From the NCBI RefSeq assembly GCF_008629675.1, contig NZ_VWOX01000002.1, positions 248,001 to 312,000 of the forward strand: a DNA stretch of 64,000 nucleotides, given 5' to 3'. This document shows, one piece after another, positions 45,337 to 55,489 of this stretch; positions within the stretch are counted from its first letter, which is position 1; every line of letters begins with the position of its first letter. The notes under the pieces are model-generated. The model was not told the DNA's origin. It was given only the letters and a program-made list of their open reading frames with translations, and did not search any database. A program made the position numbers and the translations under genes. Source of the stretch: Roseiconus nitratireducens. Lineage in GTDB: Bacteria > Planctomycetota > Planctomycetia > Pirellulales > Pirellulaceae.

Positions 45337-45573
45337 TTACGCCGGCTGCTGGGTGCGTTCGAGGAATCGCGTGACCGCTTGACGTGACGTGAAGCGGTGT
45401 TGTCCGATCCGGACTGTTTCCAGCTTGACGCCTCGAAGCCCGCGATTTTGCCAACGCCAAACGGTGGCCTGATGGGGACGCGCGGAACTTGGGAACAACT
45501 TGGCCGCGTCAGGGATGCTGACCAAATCCTCGGTCAGCAGATGGAGATTACTTTCAGGGCTCATCCGACTCAC
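45337..45573 (-). CDS. DUF1580-like DNA-binding protein (excisionase-like), 78 aa
   Basis: A small helix-turn-helix protein. The body SIPDAAKLFPSSARPHQATV then WRWQNRGLRGVKLETVRIGQ and RFTSRQAVTRFLER matches the DUF1580 pattern found beside planctomycete integrases: a winged helix with a TxYRW-like TVWRW and a TSreAl-like TSRQAV. It probably binds the attachment site or controls excision. It lies about 200 bp downstream of the integrase gene in the same direction. Confidence 0.75.
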   Translation of the reverse strand: MSRMSPESNLHLLTEDLVSIPDAAKLFPSSARPHQATVWRWQNRGLRGVKLETVRIGQHRFTSRQAVTRFLERTQQPA

Positions 45574-45769
45574 TCACTTCGTTTCGGTGGTTGTTCGAAA
45601 GAAACCACCAAAGGAGTCGACCTGAGCGCGCACGTCCAAACGGTGATTTCTTCTCTCCGTTGGATACGTGCGCGGCGATGAGGCCACGTGTCTCAATCAC
45701 CTACAGCCCGTGCTGACTGAGACGTTCACAATGTTAGCGGTCGCAAACACAATTGCAAACCGTTGCAGC

Positions 45770-47020
45770 TTAGAGTTTTGGTGCTGCTTTCGCCGCCCGC
45801 GTTGCCGCTTCGATGCTCTCGCGAGCGTAGTGAGCGGTCATCAATGCCGTCGAGTGCCCAAGTAAGGCTCGGGCATCCTCAATACCGAGTGCAGCACGGA
45901 CTTCTGTGGCCGTCAGGTGGCGGATCTGATACGGGGTCCACTTCGGAACCTTCATGCGTTTTGCGGCACGTGTGATCGCCTGGTAATAGGATGCGGTCGT
46001 GTAGTGGTCACGGGGAGTCCGTTTCGGATTCGCTTTGCGGTTGGATCCGGGGCGGTTGCCCTGGTTTAGAGGCGTCTGTCGGTTCGCCGTTCCAATTGCC
46101 CGGCGCCATGCCATCGCCTCGGCCGGGCTGAAACAGTAGGTGTTGGGGTCTCTCTGCAGGTATTCAGTAACCGCATCGCGCGCATCGCCAACCAACGGGA
46201 TCGCTTTCGGCTTGCCGGTCCAGTCCGTCTTGTGCTGACTCAATCGATAGACCCACACGTCACCGCTCCGGTCGATGTCGCACGGTTTCATGATGCAGAT
46301 TTCCTTCGGGCGTGCTCCGGTGGCCACCTGGATTCGCAGCATGGCCTTTACTACCGGGGACAGCAGCTCGGCAGTTTTGCGCACGTCTCCGATCGGAACC
46401 GGTACGACGGGGGCAACTTCCCTCGCGGTCGTCTGCCCTTTTCGAAGCGGCTCCAGTGATTTCAGTTGGGCTACCTTCGTCGCGTCGATCAGTTCTCCAG
46501 CGACAGCATGCCGGAAGATCGCAACCACGCAGTTTGTCAGCCGGTTTACGTACTTTCGAGCGAAACCTTCGTCGACCAAGGTTTTCCGGAATGCTTTCAG
46601 CTTCACCGGGCCGAATTGTTCAGCCGCCACGTCACCGAATTGCTTGTCCAGCCGATCACACAGTTTGTCGTGCCGGCTTTTTTCTGACGGAGTGTTCTTG
46701 TACTTCTCTGCGATGTGCTCGCGGAACAGGCCAGTAACGTGACGAACCAGAATCGGCTGATCGGTCTGATGAGTGGCTGCCGCTTGCGGCGCGGACACGC
46801 CGAGTAGCAACGCCACGTGGGCGTCCAGCGACGTCGGATCGAAGTCATCGGGAAGTGACAACCCGTTCTGCTGGTAGACCGTGATCAGGGCAGCGTAGCG
46901 GGCGATGGACTCGGGTGAGTCGTGCTTGCCGAGATAGAAGTCACGGCCGGCGATCGTGACAACAGATTGGCCGCTGATGTGGTAGCGGCGTGCCGGGGCT
47001 TTAGCCTTGGGTCTGGCCAT
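45770..47020 (-). CDS. Tyrosine recombinase (integrase) of the island
   Basis: The site-specific recombinase that inserted the element, 416 aa. Catalytic residues are Arg237 in TGARPKE, a Lys in the QHKTDWTGKPKAIPL beta-hairpin, Arg367-His368 in PYQIRHLTATE (the usual first His is Tyr here), His389 in LLGHSTALMT and the nucleophile Tyr398 in AHYARESIE. A SAM-like core-binding domain precedes (about 90-200), and the N-terminus is basic (MARPKAKAPARRYH) for arm-site binding. ATG 47020 has GGGAG upstream; a start at 47089 adds residues read through attachment-site DNA. It is transcribed inward from the tRNA-Cys end. Confidence 0.93.
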   Translation of the reverse strand: MARPKAKAPARRYHISGQSVVTIAGRDFYLGKHDSPESIARYAALITVYQQNGLSLPDDFDPTSLDAHVALLLGVSAPQAAATHQTDQPILVRHVTGLFREHIAEKYKNTPSEKSRHDKLCDRLDKQFGDVAAEQFGPVKLKAFRKTLVDEGFARKYVNRLTNCVVAIFRHAVAGELIDATKVAQLKSLEPLRKGQTTAREVAPVVPVPIGDVRKTAELLSPVVKAMLRIQVATGARPKEICIMKPCDIDRSGDVWVYRLSQHKTDWTGKPKAIPLVGDARDAVTEYLQRDPNTYCFSPAEAMAWRRAIGTANRQTPLNQGNRPGSNRKANPKRTPRDHYTTASYYQAITRAAKRMKVPKWTPYQIRHLTATEVRAALGIEDARALLGHSTALMTAHYARESIEAATRAAKAAPKL

Positions 47021-47089
47021 CGGTGGGACTCCCGTTCGAATCCGGACCGAGTTTTTCGGTACAGATTCGGTTTTGAAACGGGGCCGCAC

Positions 47090-47193
47090 ACCAAATGGGT
47101 GGTAACGCTCAGAGGCGTTCCGGCCGGTAAATCACTGGGTTTTGCAAAAGAGGCGACGGTGGGATTCGAACCCACGAATAAAGGATTTGCAAT
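47090..47193 (+). repeat. Right attachment-site repeat (tRNA-proximal end)
   Basis: Direct repeat of 33186-33289, four differences in 104 bp. It overlaps the 3' 43 nt of the intact tRNA-Cys gene and continues about 60 bp beyond the tRNA 3' end toward the integrase gene. Confidence 0.88.
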
Positions 47194-47223
47194 CCTTCGC
47201 CTTAGCCACTTGGCCACGTCGCC
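47151..47223 (-). tRNA. tRNA-Cys (GCA)
   Basis: The 73-nt gene folds as a cloverleaf: acceptor GGCGACG/CGTCGCC, D arm with AAGTGGC-TAA, anticodon stem AAGGA/TCCTT with loop TTGCAAA (anticodon GCA), T arm GTGGG-TTCGAAT-CCCAC, discriminator U73 as in tRNA-Cys. CCA is not encoded. It is the integration target of the adjacent element, which restores its 3' half. Confidence 0.95.
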
Positions 47224-47732
47224 GCAGGATTCCGGAAAGGTAGAAAACTCAATCGGAATCGTCAAGAACCGCCTGATCGTTCCTCCCCGCCTGACCGGAG
47301 TACTCCGGACAACCAGAGCGGCCGTGAAGAACGATATCGGACACTTTGCGGATCCTCTTGAGGGACATCGGGCGAATTGCGGAAGTTCGCTGCCCGAGCT
47401 GCCAACCGGTCGTGGAGGCCGCCGAAAGCTGGAGTTCGAGTATCGCCTAAGAATCAGCGTCATCCCATGCCTCGGGCAGACGGGCAGCCGCCGCCGCTGC
47501 GCTCACAACACCACGTCGCAACGGGAATGTTACCAGGAGGTTTGGGGCCGAGCGGACGCCACCACCGTTCTAGAATGGATTTGCAGTGCGTTCGGCGATT
47601 CGCCTACACTTCGATCCTTCCCCCCCCACTTTTCTGTCGCGACCGATCCGGCTGCTCCGCCAAACGGCCCTACCGGACCGCTCCGTCGTCATTTTGAATC
47701 CGCGTGATGAACCCCCTGAGGAGTGTGACAGC
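47224..47732. other. Region between tRNA-Cys and the RDD gene
   Basis: About 510 bp without a supported gene. It should hold the tRNA promoter at the left and the RDD-gene promoter at the right. Open frames here are low quality and lack start signals. Confidence 0.5.
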
Positions 47733-48251
47733 GTGAACGATATCAATCCCTACGCGGCAACCACCGAAACGATCGAAGATCCCTACGGCTACCAGGGAGG
47801 GTCCGAATTGGCCACCCGCGGCCAACGACTGCTCGGAGCGATCATTGACGGGCTGATCCAGATGGTGATTGTGGTGCCGCTGGGAATTGCGTTGGGAATG
47901 GTGATCGCGATGACGCTCGGCGATGGCATGGTGACGCAACTGGTGGCCAACGTGGCCGGCGGGATTCTGGGATTCCTGGTCTTCTTGGCGCTCAACGGCT
48001 ACTTGTTGGCAACCCAGGGGAAAACGATCGGCAAGCTGGCGATCAAGACTCGAATCGTCGATCGAGACACGGGGCAGCTGGTACCGTTTTGGCCTCTGAT
48101 CGGCAAACGCTATTTGTGGTTGTGGTTGATCGCCCCCATCCCGTTCTTCAATTTCATCGTCCCCCTGATCAACGTGTTGTTGATTTTTCGCGAGAACCGG
48201 GCGTGCCTGCACGATGATATTGCCCACACCAAGGTGATCGCCGACGCGTGA
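47733..48251 (+). CDS. RDD-family membrane protein, 172 aa
   Basis: GTG 47733 has GAGGAG about 9 bp upstream, and the product opens NDINPYAATTETIEDPYGYQ, an NPY motif like that of several small membrane proteins here. Arg and Asp of the RDD name appear in TRGQRLLGAIIDGLIQM in the first helix; further helices are about 55-75, 80-100 and 125-155. KTIGKLAIKTRIVDRDTGQL is the family's conserved cytoplasmic loop. RDD proteins are thought to be small-molecule or ion transporters. No neighbour points to a substrate. Confidence 0.88.
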   Translation: MNDINPYAATTETIEDPYGYQGGSELATRGQRLLGAIIDGLIQMVIVVPLGIALGMVIAMTLGDGMVTQLVANVAGGILGFLVFLALNGYLLATQGKTIGKLAIKTRIVDRDTGQLVPFWPLIGKRYLWLWLIAPIPFFNFIVPLINVLLIFRENRACLHDDIAHTKVIADA

Positions 48252-48599
48252 CGCCTCGCGTCCCCTGCGGTGATGATGCTCTCGGAAGCTGGAATCACCA
48301 GTCGAGTCACCGGTAGCGACGCTCGCCAGAACGTGGCTTTCCGCTGCGAACGTGACGGAAGCTACGGGGTTGTGCGATTCTTCAGACGGAGCCTGGAGCG
48401 TGCGTGGAGGGCATCGTTGCCGTTGGGCGAGTCCACCGTCTGGCGACGGTGGCTACGTCGACCACCGCGACGCGGTCCTCCCCGTGTTTCATGGGCTGCT
48501 CCGTGGTGTTGCCGGCCGCAGCCAGGCGGTAAGGTGTGTGCGTTTCGGGCGTCTCTCTGTGCCCTCTCCGCCATCTCACGAAACTCGATCAAATACATC
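48252..48599. other. Intergenic region with a family B repeat
   Basis: About 350 bp. A single family B copy lies at about 48312-48395 and a short related piece (CACCGTCTGGCGACGGTGGC) at about 48437. A frame in phase with the next gene runs across it but is repeat translation. Confidence 0.5.
48312..48395 (+). repeat. Family B repeat, single diverged copy
   Basis: AGCGACGCTCGCCAGAACGT, GGCTTTCCGCTGCG, then GACGGAAGCTACGGGGTTGT and CTTCAGACGG, in the same order as one unit of the 55042-55480 array, with the middle palindrome degraded. Confidence 0.7.
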
Positions 48600-49868
48600 A
48601 TGGATCAACAATGCACGACGCTGGGGTTGGAACCCAGCTTTGGATTCGGAGACCGGACCGGATTCGCAACGCCGGGACACGTTGCCGCGATGAAACGGTG
48701 CGGTCAGGGCATCGCGCCGATTTTTCCGCAGCAGTCCATCCGTGAAATGACGCGTACCCAGCGGACACCCGAGGACGTGATGCGGGACGCGATGAGTGCC
48801 GCCCAATCGTCGGGTTGGGACGGCCCGGTCGGCGCCGATGCGGATCACCTGAAAGTGAACGAGGACGTCGACGTCACGGCGGCCGCCGGCTTTACATTCT
48901 TCACCATCGATCCCTCCGGCGATGTGGATCAACACGCCGACGATTACAACGAACCCACGCTACGGGATCGCTTCAAGATCGTCCGACAGTCCGCTTCGTG
49001 GTTCGACGGATATGTCGGGCGGACGATCCCCCTGTCGACCGGCACGACCGTTGAACTGGATGAAGAGGCCTGCATGCGTGCCGCCGTCAAATACGGCTCC
49101 GCCATTGCTCGGGCCCTGGAACTTGGCGATTACATCCGCAAAGTCAACGAAGCAGACGGGCGCGACTACGAAATCGAATTGTCGGTGGACGAAACGGAGC
49201 AACCGACGACGCTGGCCGAGCATTACATCATCGCCGACCAGTGTTTGCAGGGAGGAATGAAGCTGGTCAGCTTGGCTCCCCGCTTCATCGGTGATTTCGA
49301 AAAAGGCGTCGATTTCAAGGGGGACCTGGATGCGTTGGAGCGGTCGCTGGCTGATCATGCCGCGGTGGCGGAAACGCTGGGGCCTTACAAGTTGAGCTTG
49401 CATTCGGGCAGTGACAAGGTCTCCATGTACCCTGCCTTGGCGAGAACCACTCGTGGCAAGTTCCACGTCAAAACAGCCGGGACCAGTTACCTGGAAGCGT
49501 TGCGCGTCGTCGCGCGTCATGAACCCGAAGCGTTTCGGGAAATCGTCGACTTCTCCCGACAGCGATACGATACGGACAAAGCTACCTACCACGTCTCCGC
49601 GACGCTGGCCGATGCTCCCACCACGGATTCGGCGGACGATGCCACGTTGGAGCGCGAGTACCTGGAACTCTGGTCAGAAGTGCCGCAGGGAAAAGGCTTC
49701 ACCAAGCCGGGCCGCCAGATTCTGCACTGCACGTTCGGATCCGTGTTGACCGATCCCAAATGGGGATCCATCGTGCTGGACTGCTTGAAGTCGCACCCGG
49801 AAACCTATTCCGAAGTTCTGGACGACCATTTTGGTCGGCATTTGGACGCGCTGCGTCAGGGAATGTAA
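48600..49868 (+). CDS. uxaE: Tagaturonate epimerase-like (UxaE family) protein
   Basis: A cytoplasmic sugar-acid enzyme of 422 aa. It matches the UxaE group by its opening [20 protein letters not shown] and [20 protein letters not shown], the acidic [10 protein letters not shown] and the C-terminal [20 protein letters not shown] and [12 protein letters not shown]. Candidate metal ligands are the Asp/His of ADHLK, the His of [10 protein letters not shown] and the His of FHVKTAG. The family interconverts D-tagaturonate and D-fructuronate in uronate catabolism, fitting a polysaccharide degrader. ATG 48600 is used, as upstream codons are repeat translation. It is followed after 82 bp by a YeiH-type transporter gene in the same direction. 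Confidence 0.8.
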   Translation: MDQQCTTLGLEPSFGFGDRTGFATPGHVAAMKRCGQGIAPIFPQQSIREMTRTQRTPEDVMRDAMSAAQSSGWDGPVGADADHLKVNEDVDVTAAAGFTFFTIDPSGDVDQHADDYNEPTLRDRFKIVRQSASWFDGYVGRTIPLSTGTTVELDEEACMRAAVKYGSAIARALELGDYIRKVNEADGRDYEIELSVDETEQPTTLAEHYIIADQCLQGGMKLVSLAPRFIGDFEKGVDFKGDLDALERSLADHAAVAETLGPYKLSLHSGSDKVSMYPALARTTRGKFHVKTAGTSYLEALRVVARHEPEAFREIVDFSRQRYDTDKATYHVSATLADAPTTDSADDATLEREYLELWSEVPQGKGFTKPGRQILHCTFGSVLTDPKWGSIVLDCLKSHPETYSEVLDDHFGRHLDALRQGM

Positions 49869-49950
49869 CGCGTATCGAAGTCGTCCTGTCGCCGCCGCTC
49901 GAAAAGAGGTGGCCCAGGCGATTGGCAAGTCGAATCAACACGAGACTGAA

Positions 49951-51408
49951 ATGAGTGACAATCCGTTCGACCCACCGAAAACATCAAACGTCGACGCAGA
50001 TGAGCAGACGCCGTCGGAACGCGTCAGCGATGCCCCACGGACCAGCACCTGGCAACAGATGAAGACGGCCGAGGACTGGTGGGCAATCTGGTGCGCGGGG
50101 CTGCTGTTGCTGGTGTCCTTCGTCGCCGTTTGGATGGCATCCGCGGCGGCCGCTGGAACGGAAGTCGCGCTGGAGAACCCGTTGAGCGGTTGGATCGCCA
50201 AGCCCGGTTCGTGGGACTCCAATCCGCTGGACGCGTTTTACGTTGCCGGAGCCGAAGGAAAACCCGCCAAGACGACGTACCTTGGCGTGCTGGGCGCATT
50301 TCTGATCATCGGCGGACTGTTCACGGTCGCGACGCGTCTTCGCGGCGAGAACGCATCGGGTTTTGCCAAGGCGTTCCCGATCATTTTTGCGCTCGCCACG
50401 CTCGCGTATCTGCTGGCGGGGCAAAGCACTGTCAAAGCATACAACCTGGAATACGCTTTGTGGGCCTTGCTGGTCGGATTGGTCATCAGCAACACGATCG
50501 GGACGGCCGCCTGGCTGCGTCCGGCCGTGCTGACCGAGTTCTTTATCAAGACCGGGTTGGTGCTGCTGGGGGCCGAGGTATTGATGAGCAAGCTGTTGGC
50601 GCTGGGCATTCCCGGCATCGGTGTGGCCTGGATCGTGACGCCAATCGTGTTGATCAGCACGTACGTGTTCGGCCAAAAAGTGCTGAAGATCCCGTCGGCA
50701 TCGTTGAACATGGTGATCAGCGCCGACATGTCCGTCTGCGGCGTCTCGGCCGCGATCGCCACCGCGGCGTCTTGCAAAGCCAAGAAGGAAGAGTTGTCGC
50801 TGGCGATCGGTCTGTCGCTGTCATTCACCGTCGTGATGATGGTGGTGTTGCCGATCGTGATCCGCGCGTTGGGGTTGCCGACGGCGGTGGGTGGAGCCTG
50901 GTTAGGCGGGACGATTGACGCGACCGGCGCCGTGGCGGTGGCCGGGGCGACTCTGGGCGATGAAGCTCTGGAAGTCGCCGCGACGGTCAAAATGATTCAA
51001 AACATTCTGATCGGCGTCACCGCGTTCCTGGTCGCCGTTTACTGGGTCACCTACGTGGAGAAAGATCCCAGCGCGCCCCGTCCGGGGATCGGTGAGATTT
51101 GGTACCGATTTCCCAAGTTTGTGTTGGGGTTCATCGCCGCATCGATTCTGTTTTCCGTGCTGCACGCGACCCTGCCCGGCGGGGAAGAAATGGTGCAAAC
51201 GATGATCAAGGGGGCCACCAAAACGCTCCGCGGCTGGTTCTTCTGCCTGGCGTTCGTGTGCATCGGACTGGAAACCAATTTCCGTCAACTCCTGCCGTAT
51301 TTCCGCGGTGGAAAACCGGCCCTGCTGTATGTCTGCGGTCAGTCGTTGAATCTGATTCTGACGCTGGCGATGGCTTACCTGATGTTTGGGGTTTGGTTCG
51401 CGGAATGA
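49951..51408 (+). CDS. YeiH-type putative sulfate exporter family transporter
   Basis: Integral membrane protein of 485 aa, of the UPF0324/YeiH group, with about eleven to twelve hydrophobic segments. ATG 49951 opens [20 protein letters not shown], an NPF motif like the small membrane proteins in this window, before the first helix (about 45-68). Family motifs include [31 protein letters not shown] and [20 protein letters not shown], and a C-terminal [17 protein letters not shown]. Its stop overlaps the start of a 64-aa membrane protein gene by 4 bp. The transported species is unproven; sulfate is only a name tradition, though sulfatase-rich metabolism makes it plausible. Confidence 0.88.
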   Translation: MSDNPFDPPKTSNVDADEQTPSERVSDAPRTSTWQQMKTAEDWWAIWCAGLLLLVSFVAVWMASAAAAGTEVALENPLSGWIAKPGSWDSNPLDAFYVAGAEGKPAKTTYLGVLGAFLIIGGLFTVATRLRGENASGFAKAFPIIFALATLAYLLAGQSTVKAYNLEYALWALLVGLVISNTIGTAAWLRPAVLTEFFIKTGLVLLGAEVLMSKLLALGIPGIGVAWIVTPIVLISTYVFGQKVLKIPSASLNMVISADMSVCGVSAAIATAASCKAKKEELSLAIGLSLSFTVVMMVVLPIVIRALGLPTAVGGAWLGGTIDATGAVAVAGATLGDEALEVAATVKMIQNILIGVTAFLVAVYWVTYVEKDPSAPRPGIGEIWYRFPKFVLGFIAASILFSVLHATLPGGEEMVQTMIKGATKTLRGWFFCLAFVCIGLETNFRQLLPYFRGGKPALLYVCGQSLNLILTLAMAYLMFGVWFAE

Positions 51409-51599
51409 AACGGTCTGTGCTGCACCGCCGGCTTGCCTTCGCGACCATCGTCCTGGCGATGATGTTCGTCTGGGGAATTCTGTTGCCGCAACTGTCGGCA
51501 ACGCAACGGGTCCGCGACCGTCAGCAGTGGCTGGACGAACATCAGATTGATCCGGCCGCAATGTTCTACACCGACCTGCCGATGATGGACCGGCCTTAG
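51405..51599 (+). CDS. 64-aa membrane protein coupled to the YeiH-type transporter
   Basis: ATG 51405 overlaps the transporter stop as [24 protein letters not shown] and then FVWGILLPQ form a basic N-terminus and one membrane helix. The remainder is polar ([20 protein letters not shown]). Overlap, a proper signal-anchor and normal codon use support a real gene, perhaps an accessory subunit. No family recognised. Confidence 0.7.
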   Translation: MKRSVLHRRLAFATIVLAMMFVWGILLPQLSATQRVRDRQQWLDEHQIDPAAMFYTDLPMMDRP

Positions 51600-51623
51600 T
51601 CCGACAGGTGCTGCGCGCCATTT

Positions 51624-51670
51624 CCGTCGGCTTACGCCGACGGCAGGAAGCTGTCGACACTTCGCGACTG
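51624..51670 (+). repeat. Family A palindromic repeat, copy 5
   Basis: CCGTCGGCTTACGCCGACGG followed by AAGCTGTCGACACTTCGCGA. It occupies the gap between the convergent ends of the 64-aa gene (51599) and acs (51683). Confidence 0.8.
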
Positions 51671-51682
51671 GAGAAGCGTGGG

Positions 51683-53644
<1,962 letters not shown>

Positions 53645-53867
53645 CGAACGCGGATCCAAACGAGGTTGTGGGGTGGGAAATCAGTGGAGGAAATCTCACC
53701 GCACAGTCTAGCGAACGGCAGGCACGGTCACCACACGGGGAGCCGCTCGGGCGGCCAACGCGATGGCGGACGGCACCGCTCCCCCGGGCGGCGTGTCCGC
53801 TTGCAACCGAAGATGTTCGGGCGACCGGCCCGATCCCCCAGCAGCAACAAATCGTTACACTCGGTTC
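53645..53867. promoter_or_regulatory. Divergent promoter region of acs and rsgA
   Basis: 223 bp between divergent starts. Open frames cross it on both strands but lack protein character. The promoter positions cannot be fixed by eye. Confidence 0.4.
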
Positions 53868-55010
53868 ATGGCGAAGAAAAACCAAAAACGCAAACAGTCG
53901 CGCGTGGCTTTCCGCAAACGGCACCAGGGGAGGGTGCGCGACAGTGATTTGACCCGCCAGTTTCGTTCGGGAGAGTCCCTGGAGGACGCGGCAAAGAATG
54001 AACGCGTCAGCGGGAAAGGCGATTTGACGCGTAAGCGGACGGTGGTTGGCGTTGATGCCGAACAGCCGACGCAGTCGGACGCTGCCGAATCCAATGCTTC
54101 GCCGCTGATCGACGGCCGCGTGACATGCGTCCATGGTTTGGTCAACACGGTGCTGGCCGACGACGGACGCCACTTCGAATGCGCGATCCGCCAGGTATTG
54201 AAGTCCGTCAGTATCGAAGGTCGCGGAGCCGTCGTGGCCGGGGATCGCGTCCGATTTCGATCCGAATCCGACGACACGGGGATGATCGAGTTCGTCGCCC
54301 CGCGACACGGCGTGATCAGTCGTCAGAGTCGAGGGCAGCAGCACGTCATCGCTGCCAACGTCGACCACCTGTTGATCGTCACCAGTGCCGCCGAACCGAC
54401 GCTGAAACCGGCCCTGATCGATCGATTCTTGCTGTCGGCCGAACAATGCCAGGTCAACCCGGTCATCATCATCAACAAGTGCGATCTGATTGATCCCGCA
54501 TCGATTCAGCCGCTGGTCGGTGTCTACGCCGCGATGGGCTACCGAGTGCTGATGACCAGTGCCGAAGCGGGAACCAACATCCAATACCTGCGCGAACTGT
54601 TGAAGGGAAAGCAGACGGCATTTTCGGGGCAGAGCGGCGTTGGCAAGAGCAGCCTCCTGAACGCGGTGCAGCCCGGCCTGGGATTGGCCGTCTCCGAGGT
54701 CAGCAGCGACAACCAGAAAGGTCGACACACCACGACCACGTCCCGATTGATCCCGCTGGCCGATGGCGATGGGGCCGTGTTTGACACACCCGGGATCCGG
54801 CAATTCCAACTGTGGGACATCAGCCCCGAAGAGGTGGCCGGACTGATGCCCGACCTGCGTCCCTACGTCAGCCGGTGCCGCTACTCAAATTGTCTGCACC
54901 TGAGCGAAGACGACTGCGCGGTGAAAGACGCGGTCGCCGACGGCCGGATCGACGCACGACGCTACGATTCGTACTGCCACCTGTTGGAAGATGACTTGCT
55001 GCTCGGTTGA
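53868..55010 (+). CDS. rsgA: Ribosome small-subunit-dependent GTPase A
   Basis: A circularly permuted GTPase that checks late 30S maturation. 380 aa from ATG 53868. A basic N-terminus ([20 protein letters not shown]) and OB-fold domain (about 80-150) precede the G domain, in which G4 (NKCDL) comes before G1 ([12 protein letters not shown], about 255-266) and G3 ([12 protein letters not shown]), the permuted order. A C-terminal zinc-binding region has [14 protein letters not shown]. The 60-residue charged N-terminal extension is longer than in E. coli. Its 3' end faces the tandem family B repeat array. Confidence 0.94.
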   Translation: MAKKNQKRKQSRVAFRKRHQGRVRDSDLTRQFRSGESLEDAAKNERVSGKGDLTRKRTVVGVDAEQPTQSDAAESNASPLIDGRVTCVHGLVNTVLADDGRHFECAIRQVLKSVSIEGRGAVVAGDRVRFRSESDDTGMIEFVAPRHGVISRQSRGQQHVIAANVDHLLIVTSAAEPTLKPALIDRFLLSAEQCQVNPVIIINKCDLIDPASIQPLVGVYAAMGYRVLMTSAEAGTNIQYLRELLKGKQTAFSGQSGVGKSSLLNAVQPGLGLAVSEVSSDNQKGRHTTTTSRLIPLADGDGAVFDTPGIRQFQLWDISPEEVAGLMPDLRPYVSRCRYSNCLHLSEDDCAVKDAVADGRIDARRYDSYCHLLEDDLLLG

Positions 55011-55041
55011 TCGGGGTGGGTCTTTGTCTGAAAACCAGTAG

Positions 55042-55480
55042 CGACGCTCGCCAGAGTGTGGCTTTCCGCCGCGTGGCTCTCCGCCGTCTGGCGACGGCAG
55101 CTACGGGGTTGTGCGACCGTTTCAGACCGACGGCCAGCGATTGCTTTGTACCGACGCTCGCCAGAGTGTGGCTTTCCGCCGCGTGGCTCTCCGCCGTCTG
55201 GCGACGGCAGCTACGGGGTTGTGCGACCGTTTCAGACCGACGGCCAAGCGATTGCTTTGTACCGACGCTCGCCAGAGCGTGGTATTCCGCCGCGTGGCTC
55301 TCCCCCGCCATTGCGACGGCAGCTACGGGGTTGTGCGACCGTTTCAGACCGACGGTCAGCGATTGCTTTGTACCGACGCTCGCCAGAGTGTGGCTTTCCG
55401 CCGTGTGGCTCTCCGCCGTCTGGCGACGGCAGCTACAGGGTTGTGTCGCTCTCCGCCGCCATCGCGACGGCAGCGACAGG
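55042..55480 (+). repeat. Family B tandem array, four ~110-bp units
   Basis: Units begin with CGACGCTCGCCAGAG at 55042, 55152, 55263 and 55374, so the period is 110-111 bp. Each contains GGCTTTCCGCCGCGTGGCTC, CCGTCTGGCGACGGCAGCTA, GGGTTGTGCGACCGTTTCAG and a linker CAGCGATTGCTTTGTAC. The third unit has CATTGCGACGG in place of TCTGGCGACGG and the last one decays into a shorter GCCATCGCGACGGCAGCGAC. The array fills the space between the convergent ends of rsgA and the aminotransferase gene. Confidence 0.92.
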
Positions 55481-55489
55481 CAGCGCAGC

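Larger units (their letters stand above)
33186..47223. mobile_element. Integrative element in the tRNA-Cys gene (~13.9 kb)
   Basis: A 104-bp sequence at 33186-33289 is repeated in direct orientation at 47090-47193 with four mismatches. The right copy includes the 3' part of an intact tRNA-Cys gene; the left copy is the cut-off 3' half. A tyrosine recombinase gene begins 70 bp from the right copy and reads inward, with a DUF1580-type small DNA-binding protein beside it. Between them lie about 13 cargo genes. This is the standard layout of a site-specific integrative element at a tRNA 3' end. I see no conjugation or capsid genes, so it is a genomic island or satellite rather than a complete ICE or prophage. 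Confidence 0.88.

Noticed and set aside
33290..47193. Complete prophage
   Set aside because: No capsid, portal, terminase or tail genes are recognisable, so the element is called an island rather than a phage.
46922..47707. 261-codon plus-strand frame through the tRNA-Cys region
   Set aside because: It overlaps the tRNA gene and the integrase start; no protein-like character.
55042..55480. CRISPR array
   Set aside because: Units are 110 bp with no short repeat/unique-spacer alternation, and no cas genes are in the window.
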